From Runella slithyformis DSM 19594 (GTDB lineage: Bacteria; Bacteroidota; Bacteroidia; Cytophagales; Spirosomataceae), in assembly GCF_000218895.1 (NCBI RefSeq), contig NC_015703.1, positions 2,431,001-2,495,000 of the forward strand: DNA of 64,000 nucleotides. Reading direction: 5' to 3'. Position numbers and translations under genes: made by a program. This document shows, in pieces, positions 1-8,467 of this stretch. Under the pieces are notes generated by a model. The model saw only the letters and a program-made list of their open reading frames with translations. It ran no database searches and was not told the DNA's origin. Position 1 is the stretch's first letter, and every line of letters starts with the position of its first letter.

Positions 1-7
1 TGATTTA

Positions 8-622
8 ATGTTATTTGACGATAGTTATCAAACAATAGCCACACCTGTAGAGGGTTTATTTCGCGACCGTGGAAGTAAGTTTTTGGCGTTCGCGTATCCG
101 ATCCAAAACGAAGAGGATGTAAAACGTTTGCTTCTGACCTTACGTGAATTACACCCCAAAGCCAACCATCATTGCTTTGCCTATCGGCTGGGATTGGACC
201 GTTCCAACTTCCGCGCCAATGATGACGGAGAGCCGTCCGGTTCCGCCGGTAAGCCTATTTTAAATACGCTTTATGCCCATGACCTGACCAATCTTTTGGT
301 GGTGGTGGTGCGGTACTTCGGCGGTACATTGCTCGGGGTGCCGGGTTTGATCAATGCCTATAAAGCGGCCACGGAAGAGGCGCTTGCCCAAGCCCAAATT
401 GTGACCAAACACGTACGCGATGTGTATACGCTGACGTACCCGTACGAACAGATGAATGAGGTCATGAAAGTCATAAAAATGTTTGACCTAACGCCCCAAA
501 AACAACAGTTTGACAACGAGTGCACTCTCCAAATCGAAATCCGTAAAACACTGCTTAACCAAGTTTTGGGAAAGCTGGAAAAGATCGAAGCATTGCAACT
601 GGATTTTGAAGAAACGATTTAA
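8..622 (+). CDS. yigZ: YigZ/IMPACT family protein
   Basis: A 204-residue protein of the YigZ (UPF0029/IMPACT) family. The N-terminal domain shows the family signatures DDGEPSGSAGKPIL (about residues 72-85) and VVVRYFGGTLLGVPGL (about 98-113). The C-terminal part (about 136-200) fits the ferredoxin-like DUF1949 domain. Length is normal for the family. The biochemical role of bacterial YigZ is poorly defined; eukaryotic IMPACT acts in translational control through GCN2, and that should not be carried over. The ATG at position 8 is the first in the frame. The gene converges on the TonB-receptor remnant, with 18 bases between the two stop codons. Confidence 0.93.
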   Translation: MLFDDSYQTIATPVEGLFRDRGSKFLAFAYPIQNEEDVKRLLLTLRELHPKANHHCFAYRLGLDRSNFRANDDGEPSGSAGKPILNTLYAHDLTNLLVVVVRYFGGTLLGVPGLINAYKAATEEALAQAQIVTKHVRDVYTLTYPYEQMNEVMKVIKMFDLTPQKQQFDNECTLQIEIRKTLLNQVLGKLEKIEALQLDFEETI

Positions 623-640
623 TGGAAACTTCAGAAAAAA

Positions 641-1111
641 TCATTTGCCAAACTTTACAGAATACGAAAACGAAGGTAAAACCGGAAAAAGAGCCACTGA
701 CTTCATAATGTCTGTTTTGCCAAATGCCATAGGAATTGCTTTCAGCCGCTCAATGGGGATGTCTATTAAGCCTATTACTTTTTGAGAACTGGGGGTTACG
801 ACCGGGGTTTGCAGTTCAGTAGGACTCAGCAATACCTGAAGAAAGGGTTCACGAGGATTAAGCGGCAAGTTCTTGGGTCGGTACCCTGCAAATGAAACCT
901 GAAGCCGTGTGCTGCCGGCGGGTACATGAATGCTGAAAAAACCGTATTTGTTGCTGACCGTTCCCATGTTTTTGTTGAGCACGATGTTTGCCACTATCAA
1001 TACTTCTCCCGAAAGGCTGTCTCTGACATAGCCGTTGCAGGTAATGCTTTGACCCATAAGGGGCAGCGCAACAATAATCTATAACCCAATAATTGTGAAA
1101 GTCTTAGCCAT
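641..1111 (-). pseudogene. TonB-dependent receptor remnant (nonsense codon in signal peptide plus internal deletion)
   Basis: The frame starts with ATG at 1111 and reads MAKTFTIIGL, then an in-frame TAG at 1079-1081, then IIVALPLMGQSITCNGYV: a signal peptide cut by an amber codon. A carboxypeptidase-regulatory-like domain follows (GYVRDSLSGEV to about codon 110) and the beginning of a plug region (DIMKSVALFP). It then passes directly into VLPSFSYSVKFGK and stops. The intact receptor at 2933-5269 has LKSLLLLPG at the start of its plug and LFPILPSFSYERSF at its C-terminus, so the remnant looks like receptor N- and C-termini joined at a shared LFP, with about 600 codons lost. An ATG at 1057 could restart the frame but would give a protein without a signal peptide. 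Confidence 0.82.
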
Positions 1112-1319
1112 AATAATAAGTAAACAAGCACCACACGGCGGCAATACGGTGCCGGCGGTGTTTTATCCCGTATAATTGCCCATAATTTGGATGCAAGTAA
1201 AAACAAAAAGCTACCTCTTTGAAAAAATATACTTTACCTCTCTTATTACTTATTTGGTGACATTGTCATACTCTTGATTTATGGAAAATTTAGTATGATG
1301 GTGCTTAGTAAAAATGGTA

Positions 1320-1958
1320 TTAGAAATATAAACCTGTTGTGAGAAACAAGCCCGCAGGATAAGAACCGGCAAAATTTAGTAAACGTGCTGAAACAAAATT
1401 GGGAACAGTAAACGAATAAGTTATGCCTGTTCTGAGACTTAATTTTTTACTTAACTTGATAGGTACTTGGCAAGTGATGATACCACCCCAATTGATAGAA
1501 CGGTACGTATCAAAGCCAGAAGGAGGCGGATTTTTAGTATTGGTACCATCACTGGCCTTGCTGGTTGTGTATTCTCTCAACTTGTATTCGCTCAATACAC
1601 CTGCACCAATTATTATTTTGTCCCTCAAAACAAGCCTTTTGCAACTTACTGAGGCGCTTAAAAAATTAATATTTGTACTTCCACCATTGAGCAGATTGGT
1701 AGCCAATGTACGATAACTTAGCCCGTATGAAAGAGTATTTTTGCGCCCTACGGTGTGAGAATACACAACCCCGATTTGAGGCCGCCAAGCTATACTATTT
1801 CCATCTACCCGCAAGGTTGTGGTGGGTCCATAACCTATTTCTACTCCCCATTTGTGGCGAAGCAGCGAATCAGTAGCTTGGGCTTTGGCGTTTGTTTGTA
1901 ATAGACAAAAACAGAAAATACAAGAGATAGAAAACGAGGACTTGAAAATAGCAGACAT
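1320..1958 (-). CDS. Putative outer-membrane beta-barrel protein
   Basis: A 212-residue protein with an N-terminal signal peptide (FSISCIFCFCLLQTNAKAQ). It then alternates short hydrophobic/polar strands rich in Gly, Tyr and Ser (WGVEIGYGPTTTL, LSYGLSYRTL, IIIGAGVLSEYKL) and ends in an aromatic C-terminal strand (FLTTGLYF), as small outer-membrane barrels do. It is the last intact gene of a minus-strand run with the DUF4249 lipoprotein and TonB receptor upstream, 61 bases after the DUF4249 stop, so probably co-transcribed. The exact family was not recognised; a PorT/opacity-like fold is possible. Confidence 0.7.
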   Translation of the reverse strand: MSAIFKSSFSISCIFCFCLLQTNAKAQATDSLLRHKWGVEIGYGPTTTLRVDGNSIAWRPQIGVVYSHTVGRKNTLSYGLSYRTLATNLLNGGSTNINFLSASVSCKRLVLRDKIIIGAGVLSEYKLREYTTSKASDGTNTKNPPPSGFDTYRSINWGGIITCQVPIKLSKKLSLRTGITYSFTVPNFVSARLLNFAGSYPAGLFLTTGLYF

Positions 1959-2019
1959 AGATACAAGATGTAATGAATAAACAAGAATTGAATTGGTGGT
2001 GGAATTTTTTTATGAAAAA

Positions 2020-2949
2020 TTAAAGTGAAATACGCTCAATACTATACGCTGCCCATATTCCTAACCCATTTTTGATATTTGAATAAACCGGTGTTGGCTC
2101 GGCAAAAGGATTACTGATTGCCCCTGACGAATCAAATAAGCGATTTTGATATGCATTGATAGCCGATTTTAAATAGCTATCGTAGGCATCACTCATGGTG
2201 TAAACATATACAAAAGCTTGTTCGTCTTTTCTAACTTGATTGACATAGCTAAAATCAATGTAAGCATTAGAAGTCAACTTATAGAGTTGCATGTCCACCC
2301 TAACGGGATCGCCGAAGGCATAACGTCCTGATAAACCGTCAAAAAATGAATTAAAACGATCTAAATAAGGGCTATTGCTTAATATGTTGAGATAAAAAAC
2401 CGTTGGAAACTTTTTGGGTTGTCCATTTAAGTCAAGTTCACGGAGGTTTATAATTCGAGGAACGTAGGCACTGAACCAATGATTTGAAGTACTGCCCCGA
2501 AAACGCAATTCCAAATCATGGTTATTGTTGGGGTTGGCGGGATTGTTGTTCAATTTTACCAAGCCGGTAGTGGGTTTTGGCGGAACGACGTCTTCAGAGG
2601 TAATCTCTGCCCGATTGGCTACTTGTACTTTTATACCATATTTTCGCCCACGTACCGGCCTGTAATTGAGCTGAAAAAGGCCGTTTTGGGCTTTTGTTAA
2701 GTTTCCAATCAATACATCATTTTCATAAAAAAGTACCCTTGCTTCGTTGATGGGCCGGTATTTGATGATGGTATCGGGGCGTAGGCTGTAACTCAAGCGC
2801 ACAGTCAATAAACTGTCGGGATTGAGTGTGCCTCTTACTACCACTTCCGACCGAAAAGCTTCAGCGGGAATATCAATTAATTTGACACAGCTCGTGGTGC
2901 TGATCAAAATTAGTCCAATAAAAGACGCTATCCTAAAAGCTGCGTTCAT
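2020..2949 (-). CDS. DUF4249 domain lipoprotein
   Basis: A 309-residue lipoprotein. Its signal peptide ends in a lipobox-like STTSC (Cys about residue 21) followed by VKLIDIPAE. The body matches the DUF4249 pattern found next to TonB receptors in Bacteroidota: VVVRGTLNPDSLLTVRLSYS near the N-terminus, NEARVLFYEN, and YDSYLKSAINAYQNR toward the C-terminus. Its start overlaps the end of the receptor gene by 17 bases, indicating translational coupling. It is probably a surface partner of that receptor, but the ligand is unknown. Confidence 0.88.
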   Translation of the reverse strand: MNAAFRIASFIGLILISTTSCVKLIDIPAEAFRSEVVVRGTLNPDSLLTVRLSYSLRPDTIIKYRPINEARVLFYENDVLIGNLTKAQNGLFQLNYRPVRGRKYGIKVQVANRAEITSEDVVPPKPTTGLVKLNNNPANPNNNHDLELRFRGSTSNHWFSAYVPRIINLRELDLNGQPKKFPTVFYLNILSNSPYLDRFNSFFDGLSGRYAFGDPVRVDMQLYKLTSNAYIDFSYVNQVRKDEQAFVYVYTMSDAYDSYLKSAINAYQNRLFDSSGAISNPFAEPTPVYSNIKNGLGIWAAYSIERISL

Positions 2950-5269
2950 AGCTAAAAGACGGTAAAATAGGGAATAAGCTAAACTGTTTTAATACGTTTT
3001 TGTCGTAATAAATAAAAAACGGATTATTTCGATTATATACATTGTACGCTCCCAGTGTCCAGGTACGAGAGCCTCGTTTGAGCACTTTGGTTGTTTTATA
3101 ACTAAAATCAGCGCGATGATAGGCCGGACTTCGATAGGTATTTCGGTCGCTCAATTGCCCAAGTGTATTAAAATAGCTGTAGTAAACGTCATACGGCTCA
3201 TTACCAAAACCCGGAACAGGACCACTTAGGTAATGAGGAAAAACGCCTTGGTAGGTGGTTTGGTTGATTTGAAGCGGTGTGCCTGACTGATAAACAAAAT
3301 TGAAAGATAAAGACTTATTTTTACTCAAACTGTAATCGAGGGTTAGGGCAAGGTTATGTCGGCTGTCGTACCTATAAGGAAACTGCCTGCCTTGATTCAG
3401 TTCATCAAACTGCCGTACGGAACTCGATAACGTATAACTCAACCGGCCCTTGATCTTTCCTGCGTTTTTTTGTAACATGAATTCTATCCCGTAGGCCTTT
3501 CCGTTGCCCACGGCGACTTTTTCTTCCCAACTTTGGGCACGATTGTTTAAAAAAGATGCACCTTCTTTGTACTCAATGACATTTTGCATGGTTCTATAAA
3601 AACCCTCAATACTGGCACTGTAACGCGCATTGGCAAAGTCTTTATAATAACCCAACGAAAACTGGTTTGACTGTTGCGGAGGCACTTTGCCTGTAGCCGA
3701 TACCCACAAATCGGTAGGGAGCCCGAGTGACGAATTGCTCAATAGATGTAAGTACTGGGCAAAACGCCCATAACTCAGTTTTAACGAACTGCGTGTACCC
3801 GTCAAAAATCGCAGTGAAGCGCGGGGTTGTGGATAAAAATAGCGATGCTGACCGACTCCATAAAAACTGCCATTGATGCCTATATTGGCTGTCAGTAGAT
3901 TTTTAATCTTAAACTCATCTTCTATATAAAAGCCTATTTCAGTCCCATTGACGGTGGGTTGTTGATTGAATAATGTATCGGCTTGTCCTGCCCGAATTTG
4001 TTGCACTTCCGGCGTAAACTGCCGCAAAGTAATGTTTGTTCCAAACTTCAAAGCATGCTGAGGTGTAGCAAAAAAATCCCAGTCATATTTGAGTGTCCAA
4101 TCGCTGATACCCGAACTGAAAACACTCCTAAAACTTCGTTGGTCGGTTACTTCGTTGCGTAGTTTATAGTCAAAATTAGTGTAATTGACCGCCATATTGC
4201 CAAAAAGTCGTTGGCTATAAAGGTGATTCCAGCGCAAAACAAAGGTATTATTACCCCAATTGTAGTTAAAACGCGATACCCCATCGCCGAGTTTGATGCT
4301 GTTACTGAGGCCGTCGCGACCTGTGTAATAACTCAGATAAAGGCGGTCTTTGACCGAAAAAGTGTGGTTTAGCTTGATATTTACATCATAAAACTTCAAT
4401 ACCGATCTGAAATCGCTGTTAGAAAGAGCGGCTATAGGCGTAGTAAGGGCATCAAGCCAAGTACGCCGCGCAGAAATTAAGAAAGATGATCGGTTTTTGA
4501 GTAGTGGGCCTTCAATGAGTAGTCGGCTGGCAATGGGGCTGAGGGTTATTTTTTTCTCAAATCGCTCTTTATTTCCTTCTCTCATGCTCACATCTATCAC
4601 CGATGCCAACCGCCCCCCGTAGCGCGCCGGAATACCTCCCTTATAAAAATCGACATTGGCTACGGCATCGTGGTTAAATACAGATAAAAACCCAAAAAGG
4701 TGGTTGATATTATAAACGGGCGCTCCGTCCAACAAAATCAGGTTTTGGTCGGGAGTGCCGCCTCTGACGTTGACACCCACCGTGCCTTCTTTCCCCATTT
4801 GTACGCCGGGAAGCAGCAAAAGCGATTTTAGTACGTCCACCTCACCTGCAAGAGCAGGTATCTTGGCAATGGCCTGTGCAGAAAGCCTGTAGTAGCCACC
4901 CAGTGTCTGTTGATGAGGTGGTACAATCTCTACTATTTTTACTTCGTCCAACTGCTGTATGTGAGGAACAAGCGCTATAGAAATCAGCGTGTCTCTTTGA
5001 AGAAAAATTGAAAACACTTGAGTTTTAAAGCCCAAATCACGTACTTCCAAAGTGTGATTGGCAGAACTTGGCAGCGATAAACTAAAAAAACCATACGCAT
5101 TGGTGGTCGTAGAGACATTGGAAGATTTGCCAATCACCACTACCCCCGACAGCCGCTCTTGCGTAGCGGCATCTTCCACATAGCCATAAATACTCTTTTT
5201 TTGTTGAGCATCGGCGGATATACCCAACAAAAAAAGAAAAAAGAAAAACAAAAAATGAATCAATTTCAT
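2933..5269 (-). CDS. TonB-dependent receptor with carboxypeptidase-like N-terminal domain
   Basis: A 778-residue outer-membrane receptor. Signal peptide residues 1-21 (ending ADAQ), carboxypeptidase-regulatory-like domain about 26-105 (GYVEDAATQERLSGVVV, YGFFSLSLP), plug domain about 135-225 (VNVRGGTPDQNLILLDGAPV is the diagnostic plug loop), then a beta-barrel of about 550 residues ending LFPILPSFSYERSF. Such receptors import ligands using energy from TonB-ExbBD. Its start lies 2 bases after the stop of the interrupted lipoprotein gene and its end overlaps the DUF4249 gene by 17 bases, so the three form a tight operon. The substrate cannot be read from sequence. It has no SusD partner. Confidence 0.93.
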   Translation of the reverse strand: MKLIHFLFFFFLFLLGISADAQQKKSIYGYVEDAATQERLSGVVVIGKSSNVSTTTNAYGFFSLSLPSSANHTLEVRDLGFKTQVFSIFLQRDTLISIALVPHIQQLDEVKIVEIVPPHQQTLGGYYRLSAQAIAKIPALAGEVDVLKSLLLLPGVQMGKEGTVGVNVRGGTPDQNLILLDGAPVYNINHLFGFLSVFNHDAVANVDFYKGGIPARYGGRLASVIDVSMREGNKERFEKKITLSPIASRLLIEGPLLKNRSSFLISARRTWLDALTTPIAALSNSDFRSVLKFYDVNIKLNHTFSVKDRLYLSYYTGRDGLSNSIKLGDGVSRFNYNWGNNTFVLRWNHLYSQRLFGNMAVNYTNFDYKLRNEVTDQRSFRSVFSSGISDWTLKYDWDFFATPQHALKFGTNITLRQFTPEVQQIRAGQADTLFNQQPTVNGTEIGFYIEDEFKIKNLLTANIGINGSFYGVGQHRYFYPQPRASLRFLTGTRSSLKLSYGRFAQYLHLLSNSSLGLPTDLWVSATGKVPPQQSNQFSLGYYKDFANARYSASIEGFYRTMQNVIEYKEGASFLNNRAQSWEEKVAVGNGKAYGIEFMLQKNAGKIKGRLSYTLSSSVRQFDELNQGRQFPYRYDSRHNLALTLDYSLSKNKSLSFNFVYQSGTPLQINQTTYQGVFPHYLSGPVPGFGNEPYDVYYSYFNTLGQLSDRNTYRSPAYHRADFSYKTTKVLKRGSRTWTLGAYNVYNRNNPFFIYYDKNVLKQFSLFPILPSFSYERSF

Positions 5270-5271
5270 GA

Positions 5272-6378
5272 TTAAATAGAACAGGTACAGCCAGAACCAC
5301 CGGTACCGAAATTAAAGGTAGCAGTAGTGGAAGACGAAAATCTTATTTCTAAACTATTGTAAGGTGGGTTAAGTCCGGCAGTTAGATTTACAGCATAATC
5401 AAAGAAATTTATACCGTAATTAGAAGTCTCGCTACCACTAGAATTATCGAAAGAATAAGAGCCGTTAGGTGTCATGTAAGGTGTAGTAGCCCAAGATAGG
5501 CCACCTATGGGCTGACTAAAACTGGGAGTGAAATTTACCGAGCCATTTTGTGAGCGAGTGGCATGGTTGTACCAAGCACCAAACGCGCCTCGTCTCAATG
5601 TTCTGACTCTGTAGTTTCCTACCCAATATCTAAGTACTCCATCATTAAAGTCATAAGCTTCTTCATAAACGATGACTCTATACTGCAAAGGGGACCCGGT
5701 AGCATTTTCACAACTTCTTGTATAGCTGTAAGCTACTTTACTCACTTTACTGTTTTTTTGTCCTGAGCTCTTAAAATTGATGGGATTTACCGTGATACCC
5801 TGACTTTTATCGGTCTGATTTATTTTATCAAGCAAGGCTATTTTTGTAGGGTCACCGTCTTCAATGATTTTTATATTAAACTTAGAGTATTGAATGATTT
5901 TCCCCGCTACTTTTACAATACCATCTTTATTTAACACAGACGACATTTCGGTACTGGTCAAATTTAGTTCAATACCTTCCTCCAAAGAATAAAAAAAAGT
6001 ATGAGGATTTTGGGTGACAATATCTGGTACTCTGTGTGTTATACTTTTAATCAAATTAGGTTTTTGGGCCAATATTCTCATTTCATCTTCATGATTTTGA
6101 GCATCTTCTCTTTCGGCTTATAATAAAAGCATACGCATCGAAATAAAGTTATGTTGTCTCTGATACGCCTCTAATTCCGAATAAGATGATTTGTTCATTT
6201 TTTTCGCGGCAGCCTGATATTCTTCATGCGTCTGAAAAGTTATAAAGCTAACATTAGTAGCTGGCTTAGCGTCTATACTATTATCAATTTGGTTTTTGCA
6301 AGATTGTATTACCAATCCAGCGGCCAAGATTGCACAAAATAATAAATGATGATTTTGGAGAAAAGATAACTTTTTCAT
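5272..6378 (-). pseudogene. Secreted lipoprotein interrupted by one in-frame stop codon
   Basis: Two open frames, codons 1-86 (6378-6118) and a 269-residue frame starting with ATG at 6081, lie in the same phase and are separated only by TAA (6118-6120) and 12 sense codons (AEREDAQNHEDE). Read through, they form a 368-codon protein. It has a lipobox (VIQSC, Cys about 27), a segment SFITFQTHEEYQAAAKKM then SELEAYQRQHNFISMR of the kind seen after the lipobox in several Bacteroidota lipoproteins, and a beta-rich C-terminus ending in a Cys motif (GSGCTCSI). The lesion is a single base change if the original codon was AAA, CAA or GAA. No named family is certain. The coding quality beyond the stop suggests a recent mutation or an isolate-specific break. 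It is the first gene of the TonB receptor operon. Confidence 0.8.
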
Positions 6379-6545
6379 TGTTTTGTGTTGGTTTAATTAA
6401 TGAAATGATTAGACTCATGAGCCTCCCACGTCCGCCAAGATGTTCGGGGGGCTTATTCGTTTACAAACATAAAGGGAAGAGTTGAAACAAAAAATCAACA
6501 TTTGTTAAGAAAAAAATTAACAAACGCTGATGGATGTCGCTACAT

Positions 6546-7193
6546 TTATTTTGAACGCGACGCAAGTTTACCCCTGATGCGGCTCAGGTGAGTAGGTGTG
6601 ATATTAAGGTAGGAGGCAATGTATTTTAGGGGGAGTCTGTTCGCCAACTGAGGCTGCTTATTATAAAAGTATGCTAATCGTTTTTGAGCGGGTTGCTTTA
6701 GTAAACGGATATAGGCATCCTGTTTTTTCAAACAATCTATCAGGACAAACTGAATGAGTAGATGGAGAGAAGGTAACTCAAGACAAAGTGTCTGAAGGTC
6801 TTCTTTTTTTATTCTCCAAATCGTAGCATTTTCCAGTACTTCTATCCCCGATGAAGAAATATCGTTGCTTGAAAAACCCCGAATGGAATAATGAAAATGT
6901 CCTTCACTAACAAAATCACGAGTAGTAGTGGCTTCTTCTTCTTCTTCTTCTTCTTCTTCTTCTTCTTCTTCTCGCATTAAAAATTCTCTTAAAAGCCCCG
7001 ATTCAACAAACGTTAAATAATTGCTGATCTCTCCTATGGCAAGGCAGGTATGCTTTTTATACGTTTTAACTTCAAATGCTGCTGCTATAGCCTTTATATC
7101 AATGGGTGAGAATAGCTCAAAAGAGGCTAAAAACTGAGAAAGGCCACTTCTTGCGGGTACTTGCTTTGATACGATGATAGGGGGTGGATTCAT
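6546..7193 (-). CDS. Crp/Fnr-family transcriptional regulator with a poly-Glu tract
   Basis: A 215-residue protein starting at ATG 7193 (a TTG six bases upstream is in frame but less likely). A cyclic-nucleotide-binding-like domain occupies about 25-150 (FEVKTYKKHTCLAIGEISNYL and SGIEVLENATIWRIKKEDL). A winged-helix motif is at the C-terminus (LPLKYIASYLNITPTHLSRI, about 185-205). This fits the Bacteroidota Crp/Fnr regulators that usually lack a known ligand. Between them is a run of about 13 glutamates encoded by perfect GAA repeats (6932-6972) in what should be the beta-roll. The minus-strand surface locus lies directly downstream, so it may regulate that locus. Confidence 0.88.
   Translation of the reverse strand: MNPPPIIVSKQVPARSGLSQFLASFELFSPIDIKAIAAAFEVKTYKKHTCLAIGEISNYLTFVESGLLREFLMREEEEEEEEEEEEEATTTRDFVSEGHFHYSIRGFSSNDISSSGIEVLENATIWRIKKEDLQTLCLELPSLHLLIQFVLIDCLKKQDAYIRLLKQPAQKRLAYFYNKQPQLANRLPLKYIASYLNITPTHLSRIRGKLASRSK
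6932..6972 (-). repeat. (GAA)13 trinucleotide microsatellite inside the Crp-like gene
   Basis: A perfect TTC/GAA repeat of 41 bases encoding about 13 consecutive Glu residues after MR. Triplet length changes keep the frame, so slippage would alter the acidic linker length without switching the gene off. Confidence 0.97.
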
Positions 7194-7199
7194 ACGCAA

Positions 7200-7673
7200 C
7201 GCTTGGCTGTTTGTTCAAAAAGTACAATTAATAAAAAAAGTCTATTGATTGTCGTTATGATGAAGCTAAATAGAAAATAATAAAATAGCCAAATCAAATC
7301 GTTTCATTTTTGAAAAAAAACCGTGAAGCCTACTTTTTTGACCGTGAAATGACTATGATATTGATGTTTCACAGAAGAAATAGATACAGTAATTTTACTA
7401 ATTATATCTACAAATACTATTTTGGTCTATTAACAAAAAGGACTTAAAAAGGACTTTGTTCGAAAAATACAATTTTTGAAAGAACTGCCCCGTCAGTTGA
7501 TAGCATTTGTTTTCACATCAGCTGACCGGGAATTGGGTTTACAAATTCTTCAATATCCAATCCGTCATCATTTGATAACGGTGAATGAGCGTATTGTTAC
7601 CATTGATACTGTGGTGCGATTGGGATAACTATCGAAAAATAAATAATTAGGATAGGCTTCTTTAGGAAACAAG
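7200..7673. other. Gene-free stretch with a possible small gene remnant
   Basis: This AT-rich stretch has no gene with a normal start. From about 7429 to 7628 (+) one frame stays open for some 65 codons with natural-looking codon use (LKELPRQLIAFVFTSADREL, then ITVNERIVTIDTVVRLG, then TAA) but has no ATG and a stop just upstream. It may be the 3' end of a lost gene. I did not recognise the family. The promoter of nth closes the stretch. Confidence 0.4.
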
Positions 7674-7681
7674 TATCTTTG
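7674..7681 (+). promoter_or_regulatory. Bacteroidota -7 promoter element for nth
   Basis: TATCTTTG matches the Bacteroidota -7 consensus TAnnTTTG and lies 28 bases upstream of the nth start codon, giving a short leader. Confidence 0.6.
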
Positions 7682-7709
7682 AAAGCTCAAAAAAGGGCTT
7701 TCCAAACCT

Positions 7710-8390
7710 ATGCTAAAGAAAGAACGCTATCGCCTTATTACTGAACATTTTTCGCAAAAATTTCCCGAAGCGGAAACCGAACTCAATTATTCCAATCCTT
7801 TTGAGCTGTTGGTAGCGGTCATTCTGTCGGCGCAATGCACCGACAAACGTATCAATATGATTACTCCCGCGCTTTTTCAGCGTTACCCTGATGCGCAGGC
7901 CTTGGCCGACAGTACGGTGGAGGAGGTGTTTCAATACATTCGTTCGGTGTCGTATCCCAATAATAAAGCCAAGCACCTTGTGGGCATGGCGCGACTGTTG
8001 CTGGATAAATTCGGGGGAGACATCCCGAGCACCATCGAAGAATTGCAACTGTTGCCCGGCGTGGGCCGTAAGACCGCCAATGTCATTGTTTCGGTGGTGT
8101 ATAATCAACCGGCGCTTGCCGTCGATACGCACGTTTTTCGGGTGTCGCATCGCCTGGGATTGGTCCCCAAAACCGCGACCACGCCTTTTGCGGTCGAAAA
8201 AGAAGTGGTCAAACACGTACCCGATGCGATCATTCCCATCTTTCACCACTGGCTGATCCTGCACGGTCGGTATGTGTGTTTAGCACGTACGCCTCAATGT
8301 GCCAAGTGCGAGCTGACCCACGTGTGTAAATTCTACGAAACGCTTCAAAAAAAAATGGGTATTCCCAAAAAGATGCAGGAATTGTTGTAG
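7710..8390 (+). CDS. nth: Endonuclease III (DNA glycosylase/AP lyase)
   Basis: A 226-residue base-excision repair enzyme that removes oxidised pyrimidines and cleaves at the resulting abasic site. The helix-hairpin-helix LPGVGRKTANVI (about residues 114-125) carries the catalytic Lys. The catalytic Asp follows in VDTHVFRVSHRLGL (about 138-151). The C-terminal [4Fe-4S] ligands fit C-x6-C-x2-C-x5-C in the segment beginning VCLARTPQC (about 190-206). Length is typical. It stands alone with its own promoter. Confidence 0.97.
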   Translation: MLKKERYRLITEHFSQKFPEAETELNYSNPFELLVAVILSAQCTDKRINMITPALFQRYPDAQALADSTVEEVFQYIRSVSYPNNKAKHLVGMARLLLDKFGGDIPSTIEELQLLPGVGRKTANVIVSVVYNQPALAVDTHVFRVSHRLGLVPKTATTPFAVEKEVVKHVPDAIIPIFHHWLILHGRYVCLARTPQCAKCELTHVCKFYETLQKKMGIPKKMQELL

Positions 8391-8416
8391 TTGGTATAAA
8401 AAATGGGTTTTTAGCG

Positions 8417-8424
8417 TAATTTTG
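8417..8424 (+). promoter_or_regulatory. Putative -7 promoter element
   Basis: TAATTTTG matches TAnnTTTG and lies 44 bases before the aminotransferase start. A clear upstream TTTG box was not found. Confidence 0.45.
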
Positions 8425-8467
8425 CCCTTTCAAACCAAAGGCCTTTACCGATAGGGCTTCAAATCAG

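Noticed and set aside
997-1206. Alternative minus-strand frame of 69 codons over the start of the TonB remnant
   Set aside because: It is out of phase with the receptor frame; the correct frame has a proper signal peptide broken by TAG, and this one ends in an unrelated sequence.
6118-6120. Programmed stop-codon recoding or selenocysteine/pyrrolysine at TAA
   Set aside because: TAA is not used for Sec or Pyl, no structure follows, and the neighbouring gene is decayed by TAG, so simple mutation is more likely.
6932-6972. On/off phase variation by the GAA tract
   Set aside because: Changes by whole triplets keep the frame, so it cannot switch the gene off.
7429-7628. Small gene for an unknown protein before nth
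   Set aside because: No start codon, a stop just upstream and no recognisable family; reported only as a possible remnant.
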